DNA from: Nocardia iowensis
GTDB taxonomy: Bacteria > Actinomycetota > Actinomycetes > Mycobacteriales > Mycobacteriaceae
Assembly (NCBI RefSeq): GCF_019222765.1
Contig: NZ_CP078145.1
Coordinates: 2,728,001 to 2,792,000, forward strand
Length of the DNA stretch: 64,000 nt
Direction of reading: 5' to 3'
The notes beneath the pieces are model-generated. The model was given only the letters and a program-made list of their open reading frames with translations, was not told where the DNA came from and searched no databases. A program made the position numbers and the translations under genes. Below, in pieces: positions 35,580-44,517 of the stretch. Each line of letters opens with the position of its first letter. The first letter of the stretch is position 1.

Positions 35580-36347
35580 ATGCGACACCCGGCCAGTTCG
35601 ATACTGAACGCGTTGACCTATTTGCCGGATCGGCAGATCGTGCAGACGCCTGCCATTCTGGGGATGGAGTATGCCGATCTGTCCATCGGCACGGCGGATG
35701 GGGAGACGTTGCACGGGTGGTGGTTGCCCGCGCCGAAGTCGGTCGGGCACATCCTGTTCGCGCACGGCAACGCGGGCAATATCGGTGATCGGGTGCCGCT
35801 GTTCGCGTTGCTCGTCGAGGCGGGGTTCGATGTGCTCGCGTTCGACTATCGGGGCTATGGGCGCAGCACCGGCAGGCCCACCGAGCGCGGCACCTATCTC
35901 GACGCGCGGGCCGCGCGGCAGGTGCTGCTCGAACAACCCGGTGTCGATCCGAACCGTGTTCTCTACCTGGGGAAATCGCTCGGCGGCGGCGTCATGCTCG
36001 AACTCGCCCAAGCGCACCCACCGGCCGGTCTGATGCTGATGTCGACCTTTTCCGGCCTCCGTGACGCCGCCAGATCGGTCTACCCGTTCCTGCCGCGCCC
36101 CTTCGTCCCGGATGCCTACCCCAACGAACGCCGCATCCGCACGCTGCGCACCCCGGTCCTGATCATGCACGGTGATCAGGACGAACTCCTGCCACTGCGG
36201 CACGCCGAACGCCTCTACGCCGCCGCGCGGGAACCGAAACGCCTGGAGATCTTCCCCGGTGCGGGGCACAACGACCTGATCATGGTCGGCGGCGCCGCCT
36301 GGTTCGCGTTGGTACGTGACTGGGCCGGTGCCCTCGTCCGGCAATAA
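35580..36347 (+). CDS. Alpha/beta hydrolase (ABHD13-like)
   Basis: A 255-residue hydrolase with ILFAHGNAGNIGDRVPLF (the HGNAGN oxyanion motif of ABHD12/13-like proteins), nucleophile elbow VLYLGKSLGGGVMLEL, acid in IMHGDQDELLPL and terminal His in GAGHNDL. An N-terminal hydrophobic start could be a weak membrane anchor. Probable esterase or thioesterase; substrate unknown. ATG 35580 follows a GGGGAGGGGT run at a slightly long spacing. It is the first of three co-oriented genes before the conservon. Confidence 0.85.
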   Translation: MRHPASSILNALTYLPDRQIVQTPAILGMEYADLSIGTADGETLHGWWLPAPKSVGHILFAHGNAGNIGDRVPLFALLVEAGFDVLAFDYRGYGRSTGRPTERGTYLDARAARQVLLEQPGVDPNRVLYLGKSLGGGVMLELAQAHPPAGLMLMSTFSGLRDAARSVYPFLPRPFVPDAYPNERRIRTLRTPVLIMHGDQDELLPLRHAERLYAAAREPKRLEIFPGAGHNDLIMVGGAAWFALVRDWAGALVRQ

Positions 36348-36368
36348 GCCGACGCCCTGCTGGCTGCG

Positions 36369-36374
36369 TAGCCT
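36369..36374 (+). promoter_or_regulatory. Leaderless -10 of the 36381 gene
   Basis: TAGCCT, then 6 bases, then ATG 36381. Confidence 0.4.
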
Positions 36375-36380
36375 GGGCGT

Positions 36381-36899
36381 ATGACTGAAAACAGCGAGAT
36401 CGCGGCCCGTTTAGCCGCGCTGTCCGATAAGGAATTGGTCGGCGTATTGCTGGTCGCCACCGCGGAACGTCCCGGTTTCCAGGTCGTGCACGCGGCACTG
36501 CTCGGGCTGCTCGAAACCGGTGATGCGAAGACGGTCGGTGGTGTGACTCCTACCACGATGCCCACATCCGTGCATGACGCACCGCAGCTGCACGATGTAT
36601 CCGGGCAGGTCGGAGGCACATCCGCGGTACCGCCGGTACCGGTACCGCCGACCGGTGCGACGGCACCGACCGAGACGGGTGGATATTCGCCTTCCGGCGT
36701 CCCTACTTGGGGGTCAGTTCGCGATAAGGTCGAGCAGCGCTTCGGCACCGCGCAGGGGATGAGCGAGCTCGACCAGCAGACCCCGGCGGGCCGCAGCGCC
36801 GACGAGCAATGGGACGCGCGCGAGAAAGCCGCGCGTGAGCGCCTGGACCAGATTCGGAAGTCGTTGCACGGCAACGACACCGAAACATCGGGACCGTAA
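36381..36899 (+). CDS. Uncharacterised protein with Pro/Thr/Val linker
   Basis: A 172-residue protein, not recognised. Residues 1-45 (MTENSEIAARLAALSDKELVGVLLV) form a probable helical domain. Residues 50-110 are a low-complexity PVPVPPTGATAPT-type linker. Residues 112-165 are a charged helical C-terminus (AREKAARERLDQIRKSL). No signal peptide or membrane segment. Its beginning (MTE, then EIAxRL) resembles that of the next gene's product, so the two may be related or act together. Confidence 0.7.
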   Translation: MTENSEIAARLAALSDKELVGVLLVATAERPGFQVVHAALLGLLETGDAKTVGGVTPTTMPTSVHDAPQLHDVSGQVGGTSAVPPVPVPPTGATAPTETGGYSPSGVPTWGSVRDKVEQRFGTAQGMSELDQQTPAGRSADEQWDAREKAARERLDQIRKSLHGNDTETSGP

Positions 36900-36944
36900 C
36901 CTGGCCGGGCGCACCGTACTTCGACTGTGATGGGTGGAACCGCG

Positions 36945-37967
36945 ATGACAGAGCCGCGTGAGATTGCCGAACGGCTACTCGATGCCCAGGTGGAGTTCGT
37001 GCTGGCCGAGGTGACCGGCGACCGGTTCGCGGAAGTCATTGCCCGCGATGTCGAGTCGGTGCTCGGCGTCGCGGACACCTTGATCTTCCGCGATGTCGTC
37101 GAGGTCGATCAGGCCAAGCAGACCGTCTCGACGATCATCGACCTGATCGGCGGCAGTCCCGTGATCGCCGACATGGTCGGGGTTTTCGCGGATTCGATCT
37201 ACGACCACATCGCGAACAACAACGATTACACCCTCGGTCAGGTAGTCGACCGCGAACCGGTCGAGGCGCTGCTGGAAAAGATCTTCGGCATGCACCAGGC
37301 CCAGGAACGCATTCTGGACCGGCTCACCGAGAGCCCGCTGGTCGCCACCGTCGCGTCGAAGTTCGTCGACAAGTTGATCTCCGACTTCATGGAGGCCAAC
37401 AAGCAGATGGCCGGGAAAATCCCCGGTGTTTCCTCGCTGATCTCGATGGGCCAGTCGGCGGCCAAGACCGCGCGGAAGGCGACGGAGAGCACCTTCATCG
37501 GCGACATGGCGGGCAAGGGCGCGGTTTTCGCGCTCAAGCGCACCAACAACGCGATCCGCGAAATGCTGCGCGACGCACCGGTGCACGATGCCGCCATGGA
37601 ATTCTGGGATCTGCATGCCGACGAGCCGGTCAGCGGTCTGCGCGATTATCTGTCGCAGCGGGACCTGAACGAGCTGGTACTGATCTGCTACGAAATCGCG
37701 ATCACCACTCGGGAGAAGGAATACTTCGGCCTGCTCGTCGACGAATGTGTCGACGTATTCTTCACCAAGTACGGCGATTACACGCTCGCGGCCATGCTGC
37801 CCGAGCTCGGCTTGACCGGTGCCGACATCACCACCGAGATCCTGCGCTACGGCCCCGCGGTCATCGACGGCGCGAAGCGCAACGGCGTGCTGGCCAAGCT
37901 GATTCGGGAGCGGCTCGAACCGTTCTACCTGTCCGAGAAGGTACTCGCGATTCTCGGCGACGCTTAG
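36945..37967 (+). CDS. Uncharacterised all-alpha protein
   Basis: A 340-residue soluble-looking, mostly helical protein, not recognised. It starts MTEPREIAERLLDAQVEFVLAEV. Ala/Lys-rich helices lie at about 155-200 (SMGQSAAKTARKATESTFIG), and a second repeat-like half (about 215-340) contains YLSQRDLNELVLICYEIAI. Two similar segments with DYTLxxM or DYTLGQ suggest an internal duplication. ATG 36945 is chosen (GGTGGA upstream); GTG 36927 and ATG 36930 are alternatives. Possibly co-transcribed with the preceding gene. Confidence 0.7.
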   Translation: MTEPREIAERLLDAQVEFVLAEVTGDRFAEVIARDVESVLGVADTLIFRDVVEVDQAKQTVSTIIDLIGGSPVIADMVGVFADSIYDHIANNNDYTLGQVVDREPVEALLEKIFGMHQAQERILDRLTESPLVATVASKFVDKLISDFMEANKQMAGKIPGVSSLISMGQSAAKTARKATESTFIGDMAGKGAVFALKRTNNAIREMLRDAPVHDAAMEFWDLHADEPVSGLRDYLSQRDLNELVLICYEIAITTREKEYFGLLVDECVDVFFTKYGDYTLAAMLPELGLTGADITTEILRYGPAVIDGAKRNGVLAKLIRERLEPFYLSEKVLAILGDA

Positions 37968-38362
37968 CCACCGCGTGTCACTTGCTGAGTGGTAGCTGCT
38001 ATGTTCGGTTACCTTCGCGCACACCGGCGGGTGGCGGCCGCGGTGAACGCCGCGCGAGATGCGCCGAGAGCAACGGATCGGCTAACGCCGGACGCCATTT
38101 CGGGCCGATGCTCGTCGATCGACTGCTCGCCGGAAAGCCCCGCCTGAAGTGGCGGGATATTACCTCGGCCGCGCCATTTCCGGTCCCAAACTGGACAGTT
38201 GGTAGCAACGGGTTGAAGCCTGGGTTGAAAAGTATGAACAAAGTTACGGATCCACGGCCCCCGAGTTGACGCAGGACCGGGCATATGGGATTTTGCTCGG
38301 AGACTTTCCGTGCGCTCGTCGTGGAGCTGTCACGGCCGGCTTTTCGGAGGAGTAGCAGGTTG
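37968..38362. other. Non-coding region before the conservon
   Basis: This 395-base gap contains no convincing gene. There is a GC-rich hairpin (GCCGCGGTGAACGCCGCG region near 38038) and an AT-richer stretch around 38210-38255 with TTGAAA and TACGGA that may contain the cvnA promoter. GGAGGAG at 38346-38352 is the cvnA ribosome-binding site. Confidence 0.4.
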
Positions 38363-41122
38363 GTGCGTTCACGTCTACGGCAACCAAAGCCCGGGGACAC
38401 ACCGGATCTCAAATCTGCGGACGCCCTCGGGTTGCCCAGCGGCAAAATGGCGGGAATCGTACGGCCGCGCACCATCGGCGGCCAGCTGACCCGAATTCTG
38501 GCTCTCGCCTTGATTTTGGTGCTCGCGCTGCTCGGTGTGACTGTGTTCCGCGAGGTTTCGGACTACCGCGAGTCCAACGACACGGTGAAGGCTGTGTCGC
38601 TGGCGCTGAGCGTGCAGGACCTGACCAACCAGATCCAGCGCGAACTCGGTCTGAGCAACGGCCTGCTCGGCGGCGACAACCGCCTGCAGCAGCCGCTGCT
38701 CGACCAGCGTGGCAAGCTCGACTCCGCCCTCGGCGTGCTCACCGCAGCCGCAGCCGCGGACGCACCGGGCGCCGATCAGGTGCGCGCGGCGCTCGGGCAG
38801 CTGAATCTGCTGGCGAACACCCGCACCCAGATCGACTCGCGCCGGGTCAGCAGGCAGGTTGTCTTCCAGTTCTACACCGATGCCGTGAGCGCGCTGAACC
38901 GCCTCGCGCTCGGCCTTGACCAGGCACGCGACCCGCAGATCCAGCGCGGACTGCAGGCCCTGTATGCGCTCGGCGCGGCCAAGGAGGAGGTCGACAAGGA
39001 GCGCGGCTTCCTCAACGGCGTCTTTACCGCCGGTCGGTTCAACGGCGGTGAATACCAGCAGTTCATGGAGATTCGCTCCACGAAACTGGCCGGTCTCGCC
39101 GCGTTCTCCCGCTACGCGACCAAGAGCCAGCAAGCCAAGCTGGACGCCGCGATGCTCAGCGACAACGCCACCAGGGCAGAGCAATCGGAGAACATCGCGA
39201 TCGCCTCCAGCGATGGACCGCTGGTGCGCGAGGTGGACCCGATGACCTGGTGGACGCAGATGTCCAGCGTCCTCGATGAACAGCGCACGGTGCAGCAGGC
39301 GGTGGGCGAAGACGTGCAGGCGCGCGCCGAAGACCTGCGCAACGCCGCCGCGACCAAGCTGATCGGCTTCATCGTCGCCGCCGTGATCGCCATCGCCGCC
39401 ATGATCACGCTGGTGATCACCTCGGTGCGCGCCATCGTGCGCCCGCTCGCCGCACTGGCGGGCGAGGCCGACGACGTGGCATCGCGGCGGCTGCCCGAGG
39501 TCATCGAGGCGTGGTCGCGGGCCGACGACAGCCGCCCGGAAGCGCCCGCGCCCGTGCAGGCACCGCCGGGGGCGAGTACCGAAATCGCCGCCGTGGCAGG
39601 CGCGCTGGACCGCGTGCAGACCACCGCCTTCGAACTCGCCTCGCAACAGGCGCTGGTGCGCCGCAACACCACTGAGTCGATGGCCAACCTGGCCCGCCGC
39701 AACCAGAACCTGGTGCGCCGCCAGCTGGGCCTGATCAGTGAATTCGAGCGCGAGGAACTCGATCCCAAGGGTCTGTCGAACCTGTTCGAACTCGACCACC
39801 TCGCCACCCGCATGCGCCGCAACGCCGAAAGCCTGCTGGTGCTCGTCGGTGAGGCGAGCCCGCGCCGGTGGGCGCAGCCGATCGCGTTGAGCGACGTGAT
39901 CCGGGCCGGTCTTTCCGAGGTCGACGATTACCGCCGGGTCGTGCTGCGCCGGGTGGACGATGTGCTCATCACCGGCGCGGTGGTCAGCGAGCTCGCGCAC
40001 ATGTTGGCCGAGCTGATCGAGAACGGACTCGCCTTCTCGCCACCGGATCTCGAAGTCGAGATCTATGGGCGCCGGGTGCCGCAGGGGTATCTGCTCGCCG
40101 TTGTCGACCACGGTGTCGGCATGCCGCACGACCAGCTGGCCCAGTCGAACGCCAGGCTGCGCGGCGAACAGGACTTCATCGTCGCGCCGACTCGCTACCT
40201 CGGGCACTACGTGGTCGGTCGGCTCGCCGAGCGGCTCGGCATCGCCGTCGAACTGAACGTTTCGCCCGTCAGCGGCATCGTCGCGCGGATGTCGCTGCCG
40301 TTGGAATTGCTTGTCCAGGAACAGGACAAGCGGCCCGCCGCGGTGCAGGCCAAGATCTCCGGCACCGGGCTGGAGCGGTCGTGGGGCGCCGATTCGGAGA
40401 CCAACAGCGTCGCCGCACTGGAATCCGGGCCGAGCAGCAACGGCTCCTCGGTGTCCACCGCCGAGATCCTCGGCAGCACCGCACCCGATCCCATCGCGCC
40501 GAGCATGCGTGGTCCCGCCCATGCCGCGCCGACGGTTTCGGCGAGCGAGCGCAATGGCGCGAGCCACGGCTCGGTCACCGATGACCCGCGGACCGGCCCG
40601 CAGCGAACGGTACCGCGCAGCGAGCCGCAACGGCACGACGCCACCGGGCCGGCGCACAGCACGCCGGATTCCGGGCCGCCGACCTCCGCGTACTCCCAAT
40701 TCGTTTCCACCCCACCGGTTTACGAGGACCGGTTGGTGACCGATACCGGGACCATGTGGCGTCTGCCCGAATCTCACGGTGCGCAAGGCGAAATCAATGG
40801 CGCGGCCGCCGCTCCGTCCGGGCCGCGCACCACGCGGAACGGACTTGTCAAGCGCAACAAGAAGTCTCGCACCGCGGGCACTGCGCCGGGCACCGAGTCG
40901 CGGCGCGACACCACCGGCACCACCGAGCGTCCGGATCGTGCACCGATTCCGGAACGCTCGCCGGAGGAAACCCGTAGCATGCTTTCGTCGTTCCGGGCCG
41001 GACACGAGCGTGGCGCCCCGCCCGCGCCGTCGTCCACCCGGCCGTATGTCGGTGCCCGCGACCACGACACCCGCGCCGACGACACGGCGCCGAACCAGAC
41101 CATCGCAGAGGAGAACCGGTGA
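38363..41122 (+). CDS. cvnA: Conservon sensor kinase-like protein CvnA
   Basis: A 919-residue membrane protein: TM1 at about 45-63, an extracellular nitrate/nitrite-sensing (NIT)-like helical domain (about 65-325), TM2 at about 332-355, a HAMP linker, a coiled-coil with ELDHLATRMRRNAESLLVL, and a HATPase domain with N-box LAELIENGLAFS (about 548) and VVDHGVGMP. A 280-residue disordered Pro/Ser/Arg tail ends it. In Streptomyces and mycobacteria (Rv3365c) such proteins head four-gene conservons that act like G-protein-coupled modules. The start is GTG 38363 or the adjacent TTG 38360. The stop overlaps cvnB (GTGA). Confidence 0.9.
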   Translation: MRSRLRQPKPGDTPDLKSADALGLPSGKMAGIVRPRTIGGQLTRILALALILVLALLGVTVFREVSDYRESNDTVKAVSLALSVQDLTNQIQRELGLSNGLLGGDNRLQQPLLDQRGKLDSALGVLTAAAAADAPGADQVRAALGQLNLLANTRTQIDSRRVSRQVVFQFYTDAVSALNRLALGLDQARDPQIQRGLQALYALGAAKEEVDKERGFLNGVFTAGRFNGGEYQQFMEIRSTKLAGLAAFSRYATKSQQAKLDAAMLSDNATRAEQSENIAIASSDGPLVREVDPMTWWTQMSSVLDEQRTVQQAVGEDVQARAEDLRNAAATKLIGFIVAAVIAIAAMITLVITSVRAIVRPLAALAGEADDVASRRLPEVIEAWSRADDSRPEAPAPVQAPPGASTEIAAVAGALDRVQTTAFELASQQALVRRNTTESMANLARRNQNLVRRQLGLISEFEREELDPKGLSNLFELDHLATRMRRNAESLLVLVGEASPRRWAQPIALSDVIRAGLSEVDDYRRVVLRRVDDVLITGAVVSELAHMLAELIENGLAFSPPDLEVEIYGRRVPQGYLLAVVDHGVGMPHDQLAQSNARLRGEQDFIVAPTRYLGHYVVGRLAERLGIAVELNVSPVSGIVARMSLPLELLVQEQDKRPAAVQAKISGTGLERSWGADSETNSVAALESGPSSNGSSVSTAEILGSTAPDPIAPSMRGPAHAAPTVSASERNGASHGSVTDDPRTGPQRTVPRSEPQRHDATGPAHSTPDSGPPTSAYSQFVSTPPVYEDRLVTDTGTMWRLPESHGAQGEINGAAAAPSGPRTTRNGLVKRNKKSRTAGTAPGTESRRDTTGTTERPDRAPIPERSPEETRSMLSSFRAGHERGAPPAPSSTRPYVGARDHDTRADDTAPNQTIAEENR

Positions 41123-41547
41123 CCACCCACTTGCCGAGCGCTGACCCGCACACCTTCAACTGGATGCTCGCGAACTTCGTCCGGGAGACCGACGGCGTGC
41201 GCGACACCGTGGCGGTCTCCTCGGACGGACTGCTCATCGCCATGTCCGACGGTCTGGACCGGACCTCCGCCGACCGGCTCGCCGCCATGGTGTCCGGTCT
41301 GGCCAGCCTCGCCAAGAGCGCGTCACGCAGTTACTCGTTCGACGGGCTCAAACTGATCATGATCGAGATGAAGCGGGGCTTCCTGCTCGTCTCGGCCATG
41401 GGTGACGGCAGCTGCCTCGGCGTAATCGCCGACGGCAGTTGCGATGTCGGTCTGGTCGGCTACGAAATGGCCGTACTTGCCGAGCGCGCCGGGTCGCTCC
41501 TTGACCCGACGTTGATTTCCGAGTTGCGAGAGACGTTGCGAAGATGA
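41119..41547 (+). CDS. cvnB: Conservon roadblock/LC7 protein CvnB
   Basis: A 142-residue roadblock/LC7 domain protein (FNWMLANFVRETDGVRDTVAVSSDGLLIAMSDGL, then GFLLVSAMGDGSCLGVIADGSCDVGLVGYEM). Bacterial roadblock proteins modulate partner GTPases, here CvnD. It is translationally coupled on both sides: the GTG start overlaps the cvnA stop, and the stop overlaps the cvnC ATG. It is cytosolic and probably docks on CvnA. Confidence 0.93.
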   Translation: MTTHLPSADPHTFNWMLANFVRETDGVRDTVAVSSDGLLIAMSDGLDRTSADRLAAMVSGLASLAKSASRSYSFDGLKLIMIEMKRGFLLVSAMGDGSCLGVIADGSCDVGLVGYEMAVLAERAGSLLDPTLISELRETLRR

Positions 41548-41987
41548 GAGATCCTGACCGGCCGCGGCTGCCGGACCCGCGGATGATCCCGATGAACCAG
41601 ATGTTCGGGTGGTTCGATCCGGACCGTCCAGGCCAAGAAGCTCCGGCCGAAGAACTTGTCGACAGTGATGAACAGTTTGTGCGTCCCTTTGTCGTCACCG
41701 CGGGGCGCACTACGCCGTTGATGGACGGTTTGCGCATCGAAACCCTGGTGCAGGCGCCGCCTTCGGCGCTCTCGGCACCGCTGCAGTTCGAACAGCGCAC
41801 CGTGGTGCAGTTGTGCCAGCAGCCGCATTCCATCGCCGAAATCGGTACCGCGCTGCGCGTTCCCGTCGGTGTCGCGAAGGTCGTCGTCAGCGACCTCGTC
41901 GCCGGGGGCTACGCGACCGTGCGCGAAGCCGACAAACTGTCTACCGCTGCCATCGAGAGGATCAGGGACCTTGTACGGGCACTCTGA
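41544..41987 (+). CDS. cvnC: Conservon DUF742 protein CvnC
   Basis: A 147-residue DUF742 protein. Its C-terminal winged-helix-like part (VVQLCQQPHSIAEIGTALRVPVGVAKVVVSDLVAGGYATV) is the diagnostic region; the N-terminal PFVVTAGRT is also conserved. It is a fixed member of conservons and probably an adaptor between CvnA/B and the GTPase. The ATG overlaps the cvnB stop; cvnD begins 1 base after its stop. Confidence 0.93.
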   Translation: MRDPDRPRLPDPRMIPMNQMFGWFDPDRPGQEAPAEELVDSDEQFVRPFVVTAGRTTPLMDGLRIETLVQAPPSALSAPLQFEQRTVVQLCQQPHSIAEIGTALRVPVGVAKVVVSDLVAGGYATVREADKLSTAAIERIRDLVRAL

Positions 41988-41988
41988 C

Positions 41989-42579
41989 ATGAGCACCCCG
42001 CCGCCCGCTCCGACTATGCCGTCGTCGGTGAAGATCGTGATCAGCGGTGGATTCGGCGTCGGCAAAACAACATTCATCGGCGCGATCTCCGAGATCGAGC
42101 CGCTGGTCACCGAGGCCGCGATGACCGAGGTCGCGATCGGCATCGACGATCCGGGCCGGCGCGCGGAGAAGACGCAGACCACCGTCGCGCTCGACTTCGG
42201 CCGAATCACGCTGGACCGCTCGCTGATTCTCTACCTGTTCGGCACGCCCGGCCAGGACCGATTCGTGTTCCTGTGGGACGACTTGGTCGACGGCGCGCTC
42301 GGCGCGGTGATCGTGGTCGACACCGGACGGGTCGACGACTGCTATCCGGTGCTGGATTATTTCGAGGAAAAGCAAACGCCATTCGTGGTGGTGGTCAACC
42401 GCTTCGACAATGGCACGCATTTCGACCTCGCCGAGGTCCGTGAGGCACTGGAACTGGAGGACTGGATTCCCGTCCTGGAATGCGATGCCCGCGACCGTGA
42501 TTCGGTCAAGGAAGTCCTCGTCGCCCTACTAGAACAGGTCCTCTTCCACCGGCTATCGGTGCAGGGCCTGCCTGCGTAA
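41989..42579 (+). CDS. cvnD: Conservon GTPase CvnD
   Basis: A 196-residue Ras-like small GTPase: P-loop SGGFGVGKTTFIG, switch-II region LFGTPGQDRFVFLW (D-x-x-G variant FGTPG), specificity loop VVVNRFDNGTHFD (NRFD in place of NKxD), and late ECDARDRDSV. It is the output G protein of the conservon. It has no membrane anchor. It is the last gene before a very strong stem-loop. Confidence 0.93.
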   Translation: MSTPPPAPTMPSSVKIVISGGFGVGKTTFIGAISEIEPLVTEAAMTEVAIGIDDPGRRAEKTQTTVALDFGRITLDRSLILYLFGTPGQDRFVFLWDDLVDGALGAVIVVDTGRVDDCYPVLDYFEEKQTPFVVVVNRFDNGTHFDLAEVREALELEDWIPVLECDARDRDSVKEVLVALLEQVLFHRLSVQGLPA

Positions 42580-42589
42580 GAATTCTCGC

Positions 42590-42645
42590 CGAACGGGACA
42601 CGGCGGCGGCAGCTTTCGACGGCTGCCGCCGCCGTGTCCCGTTCG
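42590..42645. terminator. 23-bp perfect stem-loop after the conservon
   Basis: 42590-42612 is exactly complementary to 42623-42645 around a 10-base loop (core GGGACACGGCGGCGG). It begins 10 bases after the cvnD stop. It is the longest perfect hairpin in the window. Confidence 0.8.
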
Positions 42646-42650
42646 CTCGC

Positions 42651-42656
42651 TAGGGT
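42651..42656 (+). promoter_or_regulatory. Leaderless -10 of the acetyltransferase gene
   Basis: TAGGGT, 7 bases, then GTG 42664. It starts only 5 bases after the conservon terminator stem. Confidence 0.45.
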
Positions 42657-42663
42657 GGCGTGG

Positions 42664-43221
42664 GTGGGTGAGATGAAGGAGCGGATGCTCCGCGGGGAGT
42701 TGTACCGGGACAATGATCCGGAGCTGGAGGCGGAGCGGCTGCGGGCGCAGCGGTTGTGCGATGAGTTCAATCGGAGCGAAGCCGACGAGCGCGAGCGGCG
42801 CGACGCGGTGTTACGGGAGTTGCTCGGAAAGTTCGGCGAGGGATCGTGGATCAGGCCGCGATTCCAGTGTGACTACGGTTATCTGATCGAGATCGGCACC
42901 AACAGTTTCCTGAATTTCGATGCGATCCTGCTCGATTGCGCGCCGATCAGCATCGGCAACGACGTGTCGATCGGGCCACGATGCCAATTACTCACGGCCC
43001 TGCATCCGATGCAAGACCATGAATTGCGCAGGCAGCGGTGGGAAACCGCGGCGCCGATCCGGATCGGCGACAACGTCTGGTTCGGCGGCGGCGTCATCGT
43101 GTGCCCCGGAGTCACCGTCGGCGACGACACCGTGGTCGGTGCGGGCAGCGTTGTCACCCGCGATCTGCCATCCGGCGTGTTCGCGGCGGGTAATCCGGCG
43201 CGGGTGATCCGGCAGTTGTAG
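42664..43221 (+). CDS. Maltose/galactoside O-acetyltransferase-like protein
   Basis: A 185-residue left-handed beta-helix acetyltransferase. N-terminal Mac domain: MKERMLRGELYRDNDPELEAERLRAQ. Hexapeptide repeats run through IGNDVSIGPRCQLLTALHP (catalytic His) to IRIGDNVWFGGGVIVCPGVTVGDDTVVGAGSVVTRDLPSGVFAAGNPARVI. It acetylates a sugar hydroxyl from acetyl-CoA, probably as a detoxifying trimer. GTG 42664 fits a leaderless transcript; ATG 42673 is an alternative. Confidence 0.9.
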   Translation: MGEMKERMLRGELYRDNDPELEAERLRAQRLCDEFNRSEADERERRDAVLRELLGKFGEGSWIRPRFQCDYGYLIEIGTNSFLNFDAILLDCAPISIGNDVSIGPRCQLLTALHPMQDHELRRQRWETAAPIRIGDNVWFGGGVIVCPGVTVGDDTVVGAGSVVTRDLPSGVFAAGNPARVIRQL

Positions 43222-43258
43222 CGGGCCACCTGTCGTAGCGGATCGTTAGCCTTGGGGC

Positions 43259-44398
43259 ATGTTGCGCACGCTGGCTGTCGAGAACTACCGGTCGTTACGA
43301 CAGCTGGCGATGCCGCTGGGTCGGTTGAACGTGGTGACCGGCGCCAACGGCAGCGGCAAATCCAGCCTGTATCGGACGCTGCGGCTGCTGGCGGATTTCT
43401 CGCGGAACGGTGCCATCGCGGCATTGGCGCGGGAAGGCGGCGTGGCGTCGACCCTGTGGGCGGGACAGGGCGGCCTCGGCGACGGAACCGCCATGCTCGA
43501 TCCGATCGGAGTGCGCGTCGGCTTCGCCGGCGAAGACTTCGGCTACGCCGCCGAACTCGGCATGCCGGTGCCCGATGCCACCTCCATGTTCAACCTCGAC
43601 CCGGTGATCAAGACCGAGGCGGTCTGGGCCGGGCCGGTTCTGCGCCCCGCCACCCTGCTGGCGGAGCGCGGCGGGCCGGTGGTGCGACTACGCGACGACA
43701 ACGGCGGCTGGGCGATGGTCCCGCACGCGCTGCAACCGTTCGACAGCATGCTCAGCGAACTGGCGGACCCGCAGAGCGCCCCGGACCTGCTGATCCTGCG
43801 GGAGCGCATCCGATCCTGGCGCTTCTACGACCACCTGCGCACCGACGTCGACGCACCGGCCCGCGCGCCGCAGGTGGGAACCAGGACCACCGTCCTCGGC
43901 CACGACGGCGCGGACCTGGCGGCCGCCCTGCAAACCATCCGCGAGATCGGCGACGCGGACATCCTCGACCAGGCCGTCGACCGCGCCTTCCCGGGCAGCG
44001 AGGTCGAAATCATCGACCGCGACGGCAGATTCGAGCTGGCCCTCTACCAGCGCGGCCTGGTGCGCCCGCTCGGCGGCGCCGAACTCTCCGACGGCACCCT
44101 GCGCTACCTGCTCCTGGTCGCCGCCCTACTGACCCCGCGCCCACCAGAACTTCTGGTCCTCAACGAGCCCGAAACCAGCCTGCACCCCGAACTACTCACT
44201 CCGCTCGCCGAGCTCATCGCCACCGTCGCCGAGCACACCCAGGTCGTCGTGGTCACCCACGCCCAGCCCCTGGTCGCCGCACTGACCGAGAGCGCCGACG
44301 AGCTGCACACCATCGAACTGGTCAAGGAAAACGGCGCGACGACCATCGCCGGCCAAGGCAGGCTGGACCAGCCGCCTTGGTACTGGCCGAAGCGCTGA
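43259..44398 (+). CDS. AAA15-type ATPase (OLD/RecF-like, no TOPRIM)
   Basis: A 379-residue SMC-like ATPase. It begins MLRTLAVENYRSLRQLAMPLGRLNVVTGANGSGKSSLYRTLR (Walker A 28-35), then signature-like LSDGTLRYLLLVAALL, Walker B PPELLVLNEPETSLHPEL and H-loop VVVVTHAQPLVAAL. The two halves fold back to form the ATPase head. OLD nucleases carry a C-terminal TOPRIM domain, which is absent here, so nuclease activity would need a partner. TAGCCT lies 6 bases before the ATG (leaderless). Role unknown; such ATPases occur in phage defence and in housekeeping contexts. Confidence 0.85.
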   Translation: MLRTLAVENYRSLRQLAMPLGRLNVVTGANGSGKSSLYRTLRLLADFSRNGAIAALAREGGVASTLWAGQGGLGDGTAMLDPIGVRVGFAGEDFGYAAELGMPVPDATSMFNLDPVIKTEAVWAGPVLRPATLLAERGGPVVRLRDDNGGWAMVPHALQPFDSMLSELADPQSAPDLLILRERIRSWRFYDHLRTDVDAPARAPQVGTRTTVLGHDGADLAAALQTIREIGDADILDQAVDRAFPGSEVEIIDRDGRFELALYQRGLVRPLGGAELSDGTLRYLLLVAALLTPRPPELLVLNEPETSLHPELLTPLAELIATVAEHTQVVVVTHAQPLVAALTESADELHTIELVKENGATTIAGQGRLDQPPWYWPKR

Positions 44399-44399
44399 A

Positions 44400-44416
44400 C
44401 CGAAGCCCGGCTTCGG
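44400..44416 (+). terminator. Short hairpin after the AAA ATPase gene
   Basis: CCGAAG and CTTCGG flank a 5-base loop, one base after the stop; a short AT-rich stretch (CATAATT) follows. Confidence 0.45.
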
Positions 44417-44517
44417 CCATAATTCTGGCCTGTGACCACGAACACCGACGTAGCCGATGAATCCCGCTCGGCTCCGCCGTCAGTAGTGTTGTCCCGCTTA
44501 ACGAAGGAGAAAATGCA

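Noticed and set aside
38375..41065. Minus-strand open frame of nearly 900 codons opposite cvnA
   Set aside because: It mirrors the cvnA codons, has no homology-like motif and no promoter or ribosome-binding site.
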